Positions 51,991-64,000 of a stretch of 64,000 nucleotides of DNA are shown here, piece after piece. This stretch comes from Stercorarius parasiticus (taxonomy: Eukaryota > Chordata > Aves > Charadriiformes > Stercorariidae), in the NCBI GenBank assembly GCA_013396915.1, contig VWZL01001289.1:186001-250000 (forward strand), in the 5' to 3' direction. Each line of letters opens with the position of its first letter. Position 1 is the stretch's first letter. The notes under the pieces are model-generated. The model ran no database searches. It was not told where the DNA came from and was given only the letters and a program-made list of their open reading frames with translations. Made by a program: the position numbers and the translations under genes.

Positions 51991-54719
51991 ATTTAGTATA
52001 TGATACTCTTACAAATTTTTACATTACTAAAACACACATAAAAGTGATACAGTACAGTTAGGCATTAAAATAATTGTACATTATTGAAAATTAAACTGGT
52101 GATGTCAACCTAAGTCAAAATCTTGATGAAGTTTTATGTGTTCTCATGCTGATTTGCATAGCAGTTTTGAAATGTCTCTCTAATGCACATTGCTGTGCAT
52201 TATGTTTTGTTGCATGCAAGTTCTCACTGCAGCAGGACCTCATTAGCTAACAGTGTATTTAGTTCACTGGCATTTTGTTCCACTTGCTATGCTGTTCTTG
52301 TTCCCTTAGACTAAACTTTGAACGAATGTGACTATGATGCAGAGTCTCACATTGCACAGCATACAACAGTGAGTTTTTCAAAAGAGATGCTTGCATGAGG
52401 TACAGAAAACTATTTTCTGCACACTGCTTTTTCTTCTGCAGCTGGTGTGATGAACTGTAATTTTATGTGTAGATTTTTGTCGCTAGTTTTTCATTGCATT
52501 GGTAGCAGAAAACTCCACAGCTTGTAAAAGAAAAGTGAAGAGCCTCAGCTTGAAGTTGTGCAACTTTACATTGAAAATCTTGTACGTAGGACACTGTAGT
52601 GTGAGTAAAACTTGCTTCCTCGTTAATGTACCATTAGAGAGAACACTTTCCAATCACCAGTGTGGGATTTCTTATGTGAATATGGTATGTTATTTGTCCA
52701 TTGTATTCCTTATGTTAAAGGGAAATAGCAAAATTGGGAGAGTGTCACAAGAACTGTGTTCTATTTTAAACATGTTCCTTTTATTTGTATGAAGACAATT
52801 TTGCTCCCACCATCCCCCAAACTCACACATGCAACGAGGGAACAGGGCAGGGCCATTCAAAACGTGGTGTTCAACTTCAGCATTTATGAAATTTCTAATA
52901 TAGCAATTCCTAGTGGTTTAAATACATGCTTCCGCTTTTCTGTATAACTTCAATTAAAAAACATAATCACAGTGACTCCACAGGTTAGAGTGCAGCTGGA
53001 CAAATCAGCCGTGCTCGAGCTACTCCTTTGTATTAGGAAATGCAGTTGAGCTTCCACTGAAGTTTCGCTGAAGTCAATGCTTACAGCTAGAATTAGATAT
53101 GCAGTCCAAGAATACCAGGCACACAGCATAAATAGTACATCTGGGTGAGTATCTTAAGTCTCTGCAATTATATTTGTGGGTTTTTTAACTTTTATAGCCT
53201 TAGGTCTTGTCTCAAGTGTGTACATTTGATGTATATGCGTATCTTCAAATTGCTATTAGTTGTGGCCGTAGGGAAGATCACTTTGCATTACAGATCCCTT
53301 GGTAATGTAGCAAGTAGTCTATAAGACAGAAAATCAATTGGCTGTGTGTATGCAATAGCAGTAAAAAAACTCCAACAATCCTCCTGTGGATGCAATTTAT
53401 ATTAAAGAGCTGTTTTAAATGGTATTGCATATTCCACTCATCATAAATAAAACCTGTTATTATGGGAGAAGCACAATCTTTTTGTACATGTGTTGTCTTT
53501 ACTAGACATTTTAGTACAGCCCTGCTCTTCAGTGGAAGAATCAAGCTTCGTTACTTCCCTGAAGGACATAATATATTTCCAGGGAAAACCTCTAGTCTTA
53601 ACTGGACATTTGTTTTGCTTATGTATGAATGAAAAAGCCATTCTGGTAAATGCTAAGCTTTGCTGGTACAAGTGTATCTCCGCTAAAAATGCCTTTTCAA
53701 TATTTATTAGTGTTCCTGTATTGGTAGATTTCTTCTCATACATAGAGTGATGGTCAGTGATGGAGGGGAGAAGGAATGTAGCTTATGCTAGGAGGTTTCC
53801 GAAATTAGTTGCTTCCTTTGGTATGTCATATGACAGAAGTATCTGTGTCCCTGTTCTGACCAAAAAAAAAAGCCATTTTAAAAGTGCCTGCTGCCATGAG
53901 CCTAGTGACAGTGTTGTAAAACCATCTGAATATGCCACTGAAAGGCAGTACGGGTGAAACAGCAAAAAGCCTGATACCCTGTAACAGTAAGTTGCAGTCC
54001 TGTACCTCAACCGATTCTGGAAGGGGGCCTTTTTTACAGTCAGCTTTTTCTGCAGGTACAGTTCAGGGAAAATGTTATTTTGGCTTGTCACTTCTGTTCA
54101 GTCGATATTTACAACAAGGCTAGACATCTGTTTGATACTGTACTGTGATCAGCTGGTATTACAGAGCTTTTTTCCCCACTGTCACAGTAAGTAAACTTTA
54201 ACAATCAGCTTTTCTTTAGGTATTGAAGGTACTTCAGCATGTATGTAGTGACTGACCCATTTGAAGTAATAGAACAGATCATCTTATATAAGAGTAATCC
54301 TCTTTTCTTTTATCCCTGCAAACCTACTGTCTGTCTCAGTCGTATTTATCCCTGCAATGCTGCTATTGTATGTCCATCTTCAATGGGTAGGATTTGTACA
54401 TGTTACATATTTCTGGTTTTTTGTTCAGGCTTTGAATTAAAAAAAAAAGAGTTTACAAACTCTGACATGATTTTTTTTCCAAAATATTCCCAGTTACATT
54501 CTCAAATTTTAGAATTTATAAATGTTAGTTTATAAAATCTGTGTAAAACTACTTGGGTCTCCAGTCTGAACATTTTTGAAACACTATTTGTATCTTCAAA
54601 TTTAACTGCTCCTCATGCAGTTGAGTCTACATTAGCTATAATTTTGTATTTAAAATGCTGCTTAAAAAATTAATTCTGGATGAGTTTATCATTGGCTCCT
54701 AATGTCAGTCAGATTTTTT

Positions 54720-55170
54720 TTAGAGCTGATTGAGTCGTTCCAGGTCTCTGCTGCTGGAGCCGACGCTGTAGGCTTTGGGTGCCTGTGGCAGAGGCAGTGC
54801 TCATCCCTCAGAGCGCTGCCACAAGCGGAGCGGGAATCGGCAGTACCACCGCTGGCACTTTGCTCCTCACACGTTGCTCCTCACGGCGCTTTTGGGGCCG
54901 CTGCTCTGCTTTCCGAAGGCAGCAGATGGTGGGGGTAGGAGGGAGAAAGGCAGGCACATTGCTGGCTCTCAGCCCCTGCGTGTTTTCGGCTGCTCACAAC
55001 ATCCTCGTGCTGCCTCTGCCACCCAGGCGGGCTGGGGGACAGCAGGTGGCCTGAGCCAAAGGAGGAGGTGGCCGGGCAACAAGATGGCTTTCTGCCTGTC
55101 TCGTGGGAAGTTGCTGGTCGGGCTCAGCACCCGGAGCAGGCGCTTTTCTTGTGCTGTCCATTATTACATG
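54720..55170 (+). other. GC-rich patch with open frame, unassigned
   Basis: Within an AT-rich intron this patch is GC-rich with scattered CpG and several overlapping open frames on the plus strand, the longest 156 codons (54775-55245, starting MGACGRGSAHPSERCHKRSG). No domain or family is recognisable. Reading frames in GC-rich DNA are often open by chance. It could be an alternative promoter/CpG patch or an old insertion. Confidence 0.35.
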
Positions 55171-55904
55171 TTTGGCAGTGCTCTGGAACTGTTTCGCTTC
55201 AATATAATGTGGTTTGGTTTATTTTTTTTAAACAAATCCAATTAATTGCTAAAGGAAGATGAATAAATTAACCCACTTTTTCTTGTGTCAGCTGTTCTGA
55301 AGATCTTGTTTCCTTGATCTCAGAAGCTAGACTTTTTTTAAGACCTGACAAAATGTGAGCAGTATTATATCAGGCAAATAGTCTCCTCCCCTTTTGTGTT
55401 GTAAGTTTAAAGTTGTATAACCTGGGCTGCTCCTGCAGCCTTGATTTCTCTCTGTCTCTCTCTTTTTTGTCTACCATATTATTTTACAGGCATCTCACAA
55501 GTTCAAGGCAAATCTGCTGTGCAAACCACTAAAACACTAGCAGAAATAACATTATTATCATTTTATATTCTCATAATTCACTCCCTCTTAGTGTTTTTGT
55601 GATATGTTTTGCCTTTTCTACCTGTGGGTGTAGCAGTCATGAAGTGTGCTCACAGAACTGCTACTGGGAGCCTCAGTGAATTTTCTCCACGGTTCTAAGG
55701 TAGCAGTGCTGCAAGTTCAATGAACTTTATTCTGCATACTGTCTTTGATCATATTATGTAATGTGTTGATGAGGGGAATAAAGATCAACTGCAGTGACTT
55801 AGCTGGCATTTTTTTTTTTTGCTGAACAAGGTTCTTGAAGAATTTATAGTCTACACCCAATAAAATGAATTCAAGATAAAGGCATTTATCTTGAGCATCT
55901 GGTG

Positions 55905-55985
55905 CTTCAGCTTGTGCCGCTGCCTCTCACCCTTCTGCCATGCACCACTGTGAAGAGCCTGGCTGGGTCTCCTCCATCTCCCCCC
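55905..55985 (-). repeat. Possible degraded CR1 scrap
   Basis: CACCACTGTGAAGAGCCTGG followed by CTGGGTCTCCTCCATC resembles the CR1 block normally read in this orientation as CCACTGAGAAGAGTCTGGCC and CATCCTCTTGACACCC. Only this short part matches. Confidence 0.3.
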
Positions 55986-58020
55986 GTCGGTGGTGGGGAT
56001 GCAATTAAGAATGGTTTCATTCCCTTGCTCTCCAGTCTTTGTACCCCAACAGATGTGTTAATTTCCCTCACTTGAGTTCAGAACCGTATCAGTGTAAAGC
56101 AAACACTGAATTTGTGAAAATTAAATCATCGTAAATCTACATGGACTTATGTTTGGTCTTAGGTAAGCCAGGCCGTGCAGATAAATCGGGGACTATTGAC
56201 TTCTGTTACTCAGGAGTGCATTCCTTATGGGCTGCCTTCCTAAAGTTGGGCTGTGATGAGCTACTTCAGGGCCGCGTGGGGCGCAGGGGAAGGAGCGTTC
56301 ATGCCAGGTTTCTTCAGAGGGGCAAATGGGAGATCTGTGTTGGAGCTGTACTGCTGCTGCTGCCATTGTAGTGACCACAGGAGCAGGGTGAGTGGGGTGA
56401 AGCTGGAGCATGCCCTCCAGCATTCCAGCACCCTGATTAAAACTAATAGTGTAACTGTCTTCACAGATAGCTCATAAAAATGTAAGAATCAAAAATATAT
56501 TCAGCGTTGGGATCCATCAGCGCAGCTCTTCTAGGTGTTACGGGGACCTACTGTTAAGCTTAATTACTACCGAAGCTGCTTACAGTCTCACTAGGCTTTT
56601 GCTTTGTGCCTTGAATCATTTTGGAAACTGGTATTATTTCAGAGAATTCTAGGATAAGTTCGGTGTCTTCATGTGGTAGTTGTTAGCTGTATTTGTTGAG
56701 AAATGATTCTCTAGAAGAAAACGTCCAGTCAGGCAAACAAAGGAAATGCTATCTGGCATGTAGTACAGTATTTGTGGTATGTGTTTACTGCAGAAATCAC
56801 ACTCTTAAGGCATTTTTGTCTGTGACGTTGGGCTAGTGAGCAAGTTAAATGATAGCCAACTTCTGCCTTCAACTGCATTTGGAGTTAAACAAGCAAATTC
56901 ATTATCATTTTCAAAAAATCATTGATGCTTGAATTCTGCAAGAATACAACCCTCCCTCACAAACTGCAGCCAAACTATCTTTCATCAAACTTTTGGTTTG
57001 CAAGTGGCAGAGGAAGATCTCTGCAGTGTTGAAACTCTCACTTAAAATAAACAAGTGCATCTGTCTGGAATAAACGGTGTGGGAGGAGTATGGGGGACTG
57101 GAGCTGCTCACTGTGCTTCAGAAACTTTGCCCTGGACGTTGAGTTCAAGTATAATAAACTCCTGAGTCTCCTTAAAGGATTTCAGTTTACTGAAAACAAG
57201 AAATTAATCTTTATACGTTAGATCTAATAGTAACACTGAGTAAAAGGCGGAGAGGAAATGAACTTTGAAGTGAGAACTGAAGATCAGTAAAAAAATAACT
57301 TTGTGGAAGGTATAATGTCACAATGGAAGAAATTAATTGAAAACCAGATTTAAAAAAAATTAATCTGTATATATGGAATGCCCTAGTAGCACTTTGAGTA
57401 AAAGGAAGAGGAGAGAGGAGTTTTGAAATCAAGAGTTAAAGCTACAAAATCCTTGTTTATGGCAGCTGCAGAAATTAATTCAAAACCTGGAAAATTATTT
57501 GCCACCAGATTCCAGAGCACTAACTGTTTTGACTTGATTTCTCTTGCTCGAGTAACTTATGGAGAGAAAAAAGTTGAGAGACCTCCAGGGCCCAAGCTAT
57601 TCTGCTTTGGTGATTTGTAGCCTTATATTCCAAAGCCTGCTTTTCCAGTTGCAGCGCAGAATGAGAAGAACTTGGTGCAGCTGCCCCAGTACATCAGTTT
57701 CCAAGGTCAGATTTTGAGGGGAAAGGAGAAAAAAAAAAAAGATCTGCTCCCCTCACCTAGGAGGGCTGGTGTCCAGTTCTACTCAGGTCTGTGAGGTTGG
57801 GCAGGCAGTCTCTCTGCATAATCTTAAGACGGCCTACCGACTGTCTTTCTGCATCCTCAGGTACTAAAATATTTATTAAGTCTTTCCCTTTGGCAGATGT
57901 TGGGTGGGTAGCATTATATTCATTGCCTGCTAGGAACAGGTCGCCTGAATGTGTTTTTTTGCACAGCCTTCAGGACACTGAGAAGTACATAGAAGCAAGA
58001 CCAAAGACTAAACTATAGTT

Positions 58021-58042
58021 GGGGGGGGGAGGGAGGGAGGGG
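58021..58042 (+). repeat. G-rich run with G-quadruplex potential
   Basis: Nine Gs are followed by AGGGAGGGAGGGG, so four G-triplets are separated by single bases. This satisfies the usual intramolecular G4 pattern on the plus (sense) strand. It lies about 730 bp upstream of the GLDC exon acceptor. Confidence 0.85.
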
Positions 58043-58768
58043 TGGAGTATGGATGCTTTCCATCTGAACACTTCAAAAGCATTCTGTTGTAATCTCTCCA
58101 AATTTACTTTAAAAGATAATCTGAAATGGCATTTCTTAAGCAAAGAAATACTATGTTCACACTTTTTTTTTTTTTAATAAACTGGTGAAGCGTACTAAAA
58201 TTGAATGAAAATAACTGTTCTGTTTTATCAGCTATTTAAGGGAAATGCAAGAAAATCACGTTATTTAATGCTAAGAAATTGCTCCTGGGTGCTTGATGTG
58301 AGCCCAGTTTGTGCAAATATGGCTCTGTGAGAAACACTAAATCAAGTTGTGGATGGCTGCGGCTTCATCCAGTGCTGATTCTGCAAGGTTTAGCTAGTAA
58401 AAAGTGTCTTCTGAGATACATTTTAACGCATGTGCAAGAGACCCAGAATGTGTATTGCATTAGCCCAAAAAGGGCTCCATAAGCTGTTTTCCTACAGCTG
58501 TTTCTCTCACTATTGTTTCCATGATGGAAATCCTGTTATTATTCAATTTTTGCATTTTCCAGAATTTTGGCAGAATTTAAACTTTCCCAGAATATTTTAC
58601 CAGGTTATGATTTTATCTTTACTGTTCTTGGTTTGTACCTTAGTCTGCTACTGTTCATACTTGCACCAATGTTGCATTTTTTTTACACAGGCCTACAAGG
58701 CATTTCAGTTAAAAACTGTTAGCATTATATGTAACTGTGGTTTTCTGACATAATTTCTTTTCAATTAG

Positions 58769-58904
58769 GTGAAAGCGAAATCCTTGAAACTCTATACAAT
58801 ATTGCAAGCAAGAACAAGATATGGAGGTCCTATATAGGCATGGGTTATTACAACTGCTCAGTGCCCCAGCCTATTGCACGGAATTTGTTGGAGAATGCAG
58901 GATG
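58769..58904 (+). CDS. GLDC: GLDC coding exon (equivalent to human exon 3)
   Basis: A pyrimidine-rich TTTCTTTTCAATTAG acceptor is followed by 136 nt that read [20 protein letters not shown], then [20 protein letters not shown] and ENAG, and end inside the Trp codon at GGATG|GTAACG. The [16 protein letters not shown] block is a hallmark of the glycine dehydrogenase (decarboxylating) N-terminal domain. Both the 136-nt length and the phases (two bases completing a Gly codon, Trp split after TG) agree with my recollection of human exon 3. Pro in the SVPQPIARN segment, where Thr is usual, is a mild substitution. An ATG-initiated ORF scan does not detect this exon. Confidence 0.95.
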
Positions 58905-61900
58905 GTAACGTACAACATTTTCTTTTTACATGCATATGTATAAATACATGTTTAAAGTTCGTTTCAGCATAGGCAAATATACCCCAAAGCTGTTTTTTTT
59001 GACTAAGGCTTTCATGTATTTGATACTGATGTGTAAGTGTAGGAACTGTGTTGTTCACACTGAAACTAGAGAGGAAAAAGAATACTTTTGACTTTAGAAG
59101 ATGCTTTTTCTGCAAAATTTTTCATTGATTTTTATGACTTCTATTCACAGCCCCTATTTATTATGAACTAAAAGAAAAATATTTGCTTTAAGGAAGTACA
59201 CAGACTTAACTCCCAAACTAAAGTAATTCTTCCCTAACTTCTGCCTAAATTTAAACCAGTTCCCTCCTCCATTGGTGCATGCAATTTTGGGTGGAGGTAG
59301 TTAAATACTATGCAATACACTGATTATGGTTTGCTTATGAGGAAGTAAGAAGCCTTGCAAATCGTAAAGGCTTTTCTTCTGGTATTTCTTTTTCGATTTT
59401 TTTTTTTTTTTTAAACCAGAGACCTTCGGAGTTTGAATGTGTATCCATAAAGCATGTTCTTGCCTGAAGCAATAATTCACTGGTGCCTGAAAACAGGTAG
59501 ACAGCAATACTTGATAAGTCCTTGATGAAGAGGCTAAGAATATTATACTTTATTCTCATCTCCCAGCTGATGTTTCAGTTTTTTGGGACAAGCAGAAGAA
59601 CAGCCTGTGTGACAGACTTAAATTTGAATGTTATTTGTTTGGTTGGTGGTTTTTTTTTCCTTTAATGTAAAAAGGAAAATATTTTAATGCACCGATTTAT
59701 ATCTTATGAACAGCGTTAATCTGAATAATAATGGGGTTTTGTCTCTTGATGAACTTTTCCTGACACAGGCTCTAAAGCTTGAATATAAATACTCATTTAG
59801 CATTGACATTTCTCAGAAGAACTGTAACTCAGAAATGATGCAACAGAAAAACTAAATGTAATGTGGAGTCTCACTTTCCAAGAGACTGAATGCCACTTTT
59901 ATGCCCTGCATTGTCTCTTCTTGCTTAGAAGTTCCCTTATCTCTAGTCAGTAACCCTTCTTTTTTAGTACTGTATTGAAATAGTAACTGTCATCTTTATT
60001 ACTGAGTAATTTTTATTTTACTAAAAACAGTACTTAAAGATGTATATTAAAAAAAACCCGAAACAAACAAACAGACAGACTCAATTTAGTCAGTGTAAAA
60101 AGCCATTGTTACTTAGATCCTATATTTTTGGTCCTTTGGGTTGCCATAAATGGGTCTATGTATCTGTAGACGTCCAAATCTATGTATTATTAAACTTGTC
60201 GTCTGCTCTGTTTGCATCTCAAACCTTTGAACTGATGAAAAAGTACGGTTTGGACTCAAGGAATCTATATAGTAAATCTATACAGAGTTTTATTTCACCT
60301 TATCCCCACGCACTTTTTGCAAAACATGCAATCTAAGTATTTCAGCACTGTGCCACAAAACCAATAATCAGTTGCTAGAGGCAAAAATAAAAACAGTTAA
60401 AAAGTAAGCAGACCAAAATGAACTGCATATTTTTAAATCCTAAAAAATTGTATAGTGTTAATGAAACAACTGGGAGAGTCTGTCCAGAAAACTGTTCTTG
60501 CAGTGTCCAGTAAAGTCAGACTAGATGGCTAAAAGCTGGACTTCTGGATGGCTGAAGTGAAGGCCAAAATGCTTGCCGGGGAGAGGGTGTGTGTGTGCGC
60601 GTGTAAAAGCAACTGTACGGGCTTTATAGAAGCTGATCAAGAAATCAAACCTCTCCTTACATCTGCTGAGCGTGTAACACTTCCCGTGCTAACACGCTTC
60701 ACGCTGCAGCTGTGAAATGGGAAATGCTGCAAGGCTTGCAGGGAAATGCTGTGAGCACAGGCTCATTGTGTCGGCTCAGTTCTGCCTCTCTCACATGACT
60801 CGTAGTTTCTCATTGCTTGGCATTTGTTACGAATACTTCGGTATTCGTGAAAGAAGCAATTTCAAAACACTTGGGGTAGATATTTTCAGGTCACTTTTTA
60901 TCCAAAGAACACTTTGACAGTTAGAGAACAAGCAGGGGAATTTCTGCTGTGGACCTGAAAGGCTGCAGTTAAAACTCCAGTCTCCTACGTAAGGGATTTG
61001 ACTTATTCGTAGAAGGTAGAGGATGAGTGTCCCTCATTCTTGATACTTTATTTCCTCGGTCTTGGTTACTGGCTACTGCTAACAATTCCTTGTTCCTAGC
61101 AATCTGTGACTAACGATTCCATGCTAACGTGGGGTGGAAGTCTTAGAAGTATTTTCCATACATTACTTAGCTGACGTTACCAAAAATATTAGCCTGTTTT
61201 TTCCCAAACAGGCTTTATACTTTCTCTTTAGAACATCTCAACTCTAAAATGCAGGCAGAAGGATTTGTTTTGGGGCATACCACCAATTATGTGACTTTTG
61301 GCACAGTCCCCTCAAATGTATGAATACCTGCCATCTGTCTGCTGGTATGGATGCGTAGTCTTTATTCCGCTGTACCCCATATTAACGTATTCATTAAATT
61401 TTTTCACACCCAATGTGCCGAACTCTTTCCCACATAGCATACCAAATGAATTCTGTTCCCTGCCATGAATACAAATGAATAACTGAAGGTATGAAGAATA
61501 TTTCGTTTTCAGAAATCAGCTTTCTTATAGGCTTCTTATTAACGTATATGTCAAAACAGTGTAGTATTTATTTTTGGGGGCTTAAATGGATAACAATACC
61601 TATCAGGCCCTGAAAATCAAGGCGGCCTTTAAAGTCGTGCTAATACCGTACAATGGAGCATGATGAAGATGTCTCCAAAGTACAGCTCACTTGATTGCTT
61701 TGCCCCCACACATTTAATATGTAAGAATAAAGTACCTGTACCAAGGACACCTGCAGTCTTTAACGTTGGTAGTGTAACTTACTAAACTTAGTAGCACTCG
61801 GCACTTACACATTGCATTCCGAAAATTACTGCATACCTTGCAAAAATCTGATACAAACACTATGCTACTGTAGAGCGGATGCAGAAAGCTGCACAAGCAA

Positions 61901-64000
61901 CCACAAAGCATGCCAAATTGGCAGTGTTTATGCTTCCAGTGGAAACTGGCATGTCTCAGTGTCCTATCGTAAGATTATCCTGCTTTCTCAAACTCCTGGG
62001 TAAGACACTTCTAGGAACGCTCTTATAACTGTTCTTCAAAGATGCATAAAGTGCCAAGTGATGCACCTGGAGCTCTATATGCAGTACGGCATCTGGGAAT
62101 TTTACAGGCTGGATGGAACTGCTTGCAGTTGGATGGCTCCCAGTTGTACAGCTTTACTGTAGTGTCTTTCTATACTGCAATTTTTATATATGTTCATATT
62201 TAAATTAAACACAGCTGTTTTGTTTTGATTTTTGTTTTGTTTCAGTTTTGGCCTTAAGAGTGATGTCCAGTCCCTAATGGTCAGATAATTTAAAAATTAC
62301 ATGTATTCATGACTGAACTTTAGTCTCAGTTTTACAGTGTTGTCAGGTGTATGAATTATGTTTTTTCTCTGGCTTATGTATGTTGGCTTTATATTCTACC
62401 AGTGGTCTGTTCTTACTTTAAGTTAATTTTATCTTATTGTCAGATCTCCAAAAAAATACTCTGTATAACTGGAAATGCAAATCTATTCTAGGTCTGCCAT
62501 TGCGTGAGATTAGACTTGCAGGTGTCTAAAACTGCAAGAACACAATTTATAACACGATAAAGGTATTGTGTTGATTATGGACACATTAACTACCCAGAGA
62601 TTCAGTCAAAGTCTAGTTTTGTTTTACAAAAAATCACCAAGCAAGATATAGGGTGAGCTGTTTTGCTAAAACTTATTGTATAAGAAGAAATAAATTAGGC
62701 TTAGTCTTAGATATTATTAACTGTACACCTACAAGTACTAATCAAGAACTAGTTCATTGAATAGTGCCTGATAGTGGGGCTTTCTGAATCTTTGCCTGGA
62801 AGCAAGGGCAAACCTTACTATAAAGAAGCCATAATTGTTAATCTTGCAGTTAATGTGTAGTCTGTTTTGTTGCTAAATCTAGAACAAGCCCAACTCCCAA
62901 GCATGAAAGCTTCTGCTCTTTCATAAGCCAGGTCTTTAGATGAGTGGCCTAGCTTTTGGCTGAAAGCATGCTTCCTAAATACTTCTTGCTTTGATGCCAG
63001 GTTTTCTTTTAAAACCTTCATGGGTATCCTAAAGTTGGTATTCAGACAAATATTTTTGAGATTAAGATGAGGCAAAGGGTGAAACACTAAAGCAAAGAGA
63101 TATAAAAGCTACAAAAACTGAATCCACTTACTACTGAACTCCTGAAGGTCAGACACGGACTCAAGAAAGATGCCACAAACTTCTTATGGAAAGTTTCTTT
63201 TGTGTCATGACTTGTCTGCCTTAATTGTCTTGGGAGCATTTGTCTGCAGAAGTACTTTTGGTCAGAACAGATGCTGACTGCAGATCCTATTTTCCTCCAG
63301 TCTGACTGAACGAGAGGCAGTCTGTAGTTGTGTTCCTTGCGTTCCAAGGGTAATTCTTCCTTTTAATTTTAATGTCATTGGTACTGGACTTGAATTACGT
63401 ACAGAGTAGCCACTTGAATTAACCTAAGCAGAAGAGAGCGGGTTTTTGAATGAGAGACAGGTCAGTATGTTTTTTAGATATTTCATTTATGTAAAAGTTA
63501 CTTCCAAAATTGCTTTTACTTTTAAAGAGTTCACTTTTAAATGCCTTTAAAAAATCACTTACCATGTAGTATAGATTCAGGCGTAAGTCAGAGTGCAGAC
63601 TAAAGCCAGCTATTTTATTTGAAGAAATTGTGGAGAAGTAGAATTATTGTATTAAAAGATTTAGATGCTTAGACAGTGCCAAAAACCTCCCCCCCCAAAA
63701 AAGGAAAAGTGTTAAATAATCGTTTTTGTGTTATAAAAGATGTCTTTACATGTACAACTGTTAAACTTCATGCAGTATAATTTGTGGTAGTACTGGAATT
63801 CAGGATTTCTTGGTTTAATTTTTTCCACCCTTTCTGAAATTGGTTGGTTTTACTTAAACTGTTTTTACCATTCAAAAGCATAACATCAAAATCACAGCTT
63901 CATTAATTCTGTTTTGTAGTAGTGTACTATCCTAACTATGTAAGTAGGACTGAGGTTATTCAAGGAAACCATGAAATGAGCAGCTACTTACTAGCAGTTT
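58905..64000 (+). other. GLDC: GLDC intron 3, partial
   Basis: This AT-rich intron follows the exon donor and runs to the window edge. A poly-T run lies at 59399-59412, and a GT/GC alternation (GTGTGTGTGCGCGTG) near 60589-60603. I found no further GLDC exon: the expected [20 protein letters not shown]-type sequence is absent. The ORFs present are short and unrecognised. Confidence 0.75.

Larger units (their letters stand above)
50622..58768 (+). other. GLDC: GLDC intron(s) upstream of exon 3
   Basis: The 8.1-kb non-coding stretch holds a T/G-rich tract (51930-51990), a GC-rich patch with an open frame (54720-55170), a possible CR1 scrap (55905-55985) and a G-run (58021-58042). I searched for a GLDC exon 2 coding a DELIEKTVP/IRL(K/R)RPL-type sequence and found none, so that exon is either in the N gap or too diverged to see by eye. 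Confidence 0.65.
50011..64000 (+). other. GLDC: GLDC locus, 5' part
   Basis: GLDC encodes the P-protein of the mitochondrial glycine cleavage system, a pyridoxal-phosphate enzyme that decarboxylates glycine and passes the aminomethyl group to the lipoylated H-protein. Identification rests on one clear exon at 58769-58904 on the plus strand. The left boundary is approximate: a CpG-rich promoter region with an assembly gap begins near 50 kb. Exons for the transit peptide and the first part of the mature protein are not visible, and everything after residue ~157 lies beyond the right edge. The order and orientation (KDM4C minus, GLDC plus) match the divergent pair known in other vertebrates. Confidence 0.85.

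Noticed and set aside
57650..57701. Exon-like segment after TTTTCCAGTTGCAG, considered as GLDC exon 2
   Set aside because: It is only about 52 nt, its translation (NEKNLVQLPQYISFQ) does not resemble GLDC, and the phase and length do not fit the expected 73-nt exon.
61812..62003. 63-codon ORF considered as the next GLDC exon
   Set aside because: There is no similarity to the [13 protein letters not shown] region or any other part of the P-protein.
1..64000. CRISPR arrays, operons, toxin-antitoxin or phage-like modules
   Set aside because: There are no regularly spaced repeats and no compact gene strings. The window is vertebrate nuclear DNA with introns and CR1/ERV repeats.

Overview
The window is vertebrate nuclear DNA, and the repeats point to a bird. 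CR1 LINE copies are abundant and carry the family's 3' end, there are two copies of an ERV LTR that begins TGTC(G)TGGTTTG, and there is no Alu- or L1-like sequence. Almost all of it is AT-rich non-coding DNA, and only a few hundred bases are convincingly coding. Two genes can be named from protein sequence: KDM4C (histone lysine demethylase 4C) on the minus strand and GLDC (mitochondrial glycine decarboxylase) on the plus strand. They are divergent, as they are in human 9p24. Human 9p is syntenic to the avian Z chromosome, so a Z location is likely; that is background knowledge, not something the sequence shows.

Region 1 to about 27.3 kb is the 5' part of KDM4C, read right to left. A CpG island (about 26.69-27.66 kb) holds the promoter and presumably the non-coding first exon. 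Intron 1 runs to about 11.09 kb. Exon 2 (11089-10925) carries the start codon, exon 3 (3683-3508) completes the JmjN domain, and exon 4 (637-523) begins the linker to the JmjC domain. The three exons join in phase to give residues 1-145. The introns hold several CR1 copies, among them a 5'-truncated CR1 with a recognisable reverse transcriptase and one with a large internal deletion. They also hold a solo ERV LTR and a MIR-like SINE relic.

Region 27.7 to about 50 kb is the spacer between the two genes. It contains a second LTR of the same family in opposite orientation, split by a nested CR1 tail, two copies of an apparently ancient repeat, a GC-rich unassigned block near 45 kb, and a few simple repeats. 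I recognise no protein-coding gene there.

Region about 50 to 64 kb is the 5' part of GLDC. A GC-rich, CpG-rich segment is interrupted by a 437-base run of N (50185-50621). GLDC exon 1, and probably exon 2, are not visible and may lie in that gap. One exon, equivalent to human exon 3, is clear at 58769-58904. The rest is intron.

I found no bacterial-type system, CRISPR array, operon or new multi-gene system. The most useful observations are structural: the nested LTR/CR1 insertion, a perfect hairpin in one LTR, a likely assembly duplication at a single N, the missing GLDC 5' exons, a plus-strand splice donor in the KDM4C CpG island, and the unexplained GC-rich blocks.
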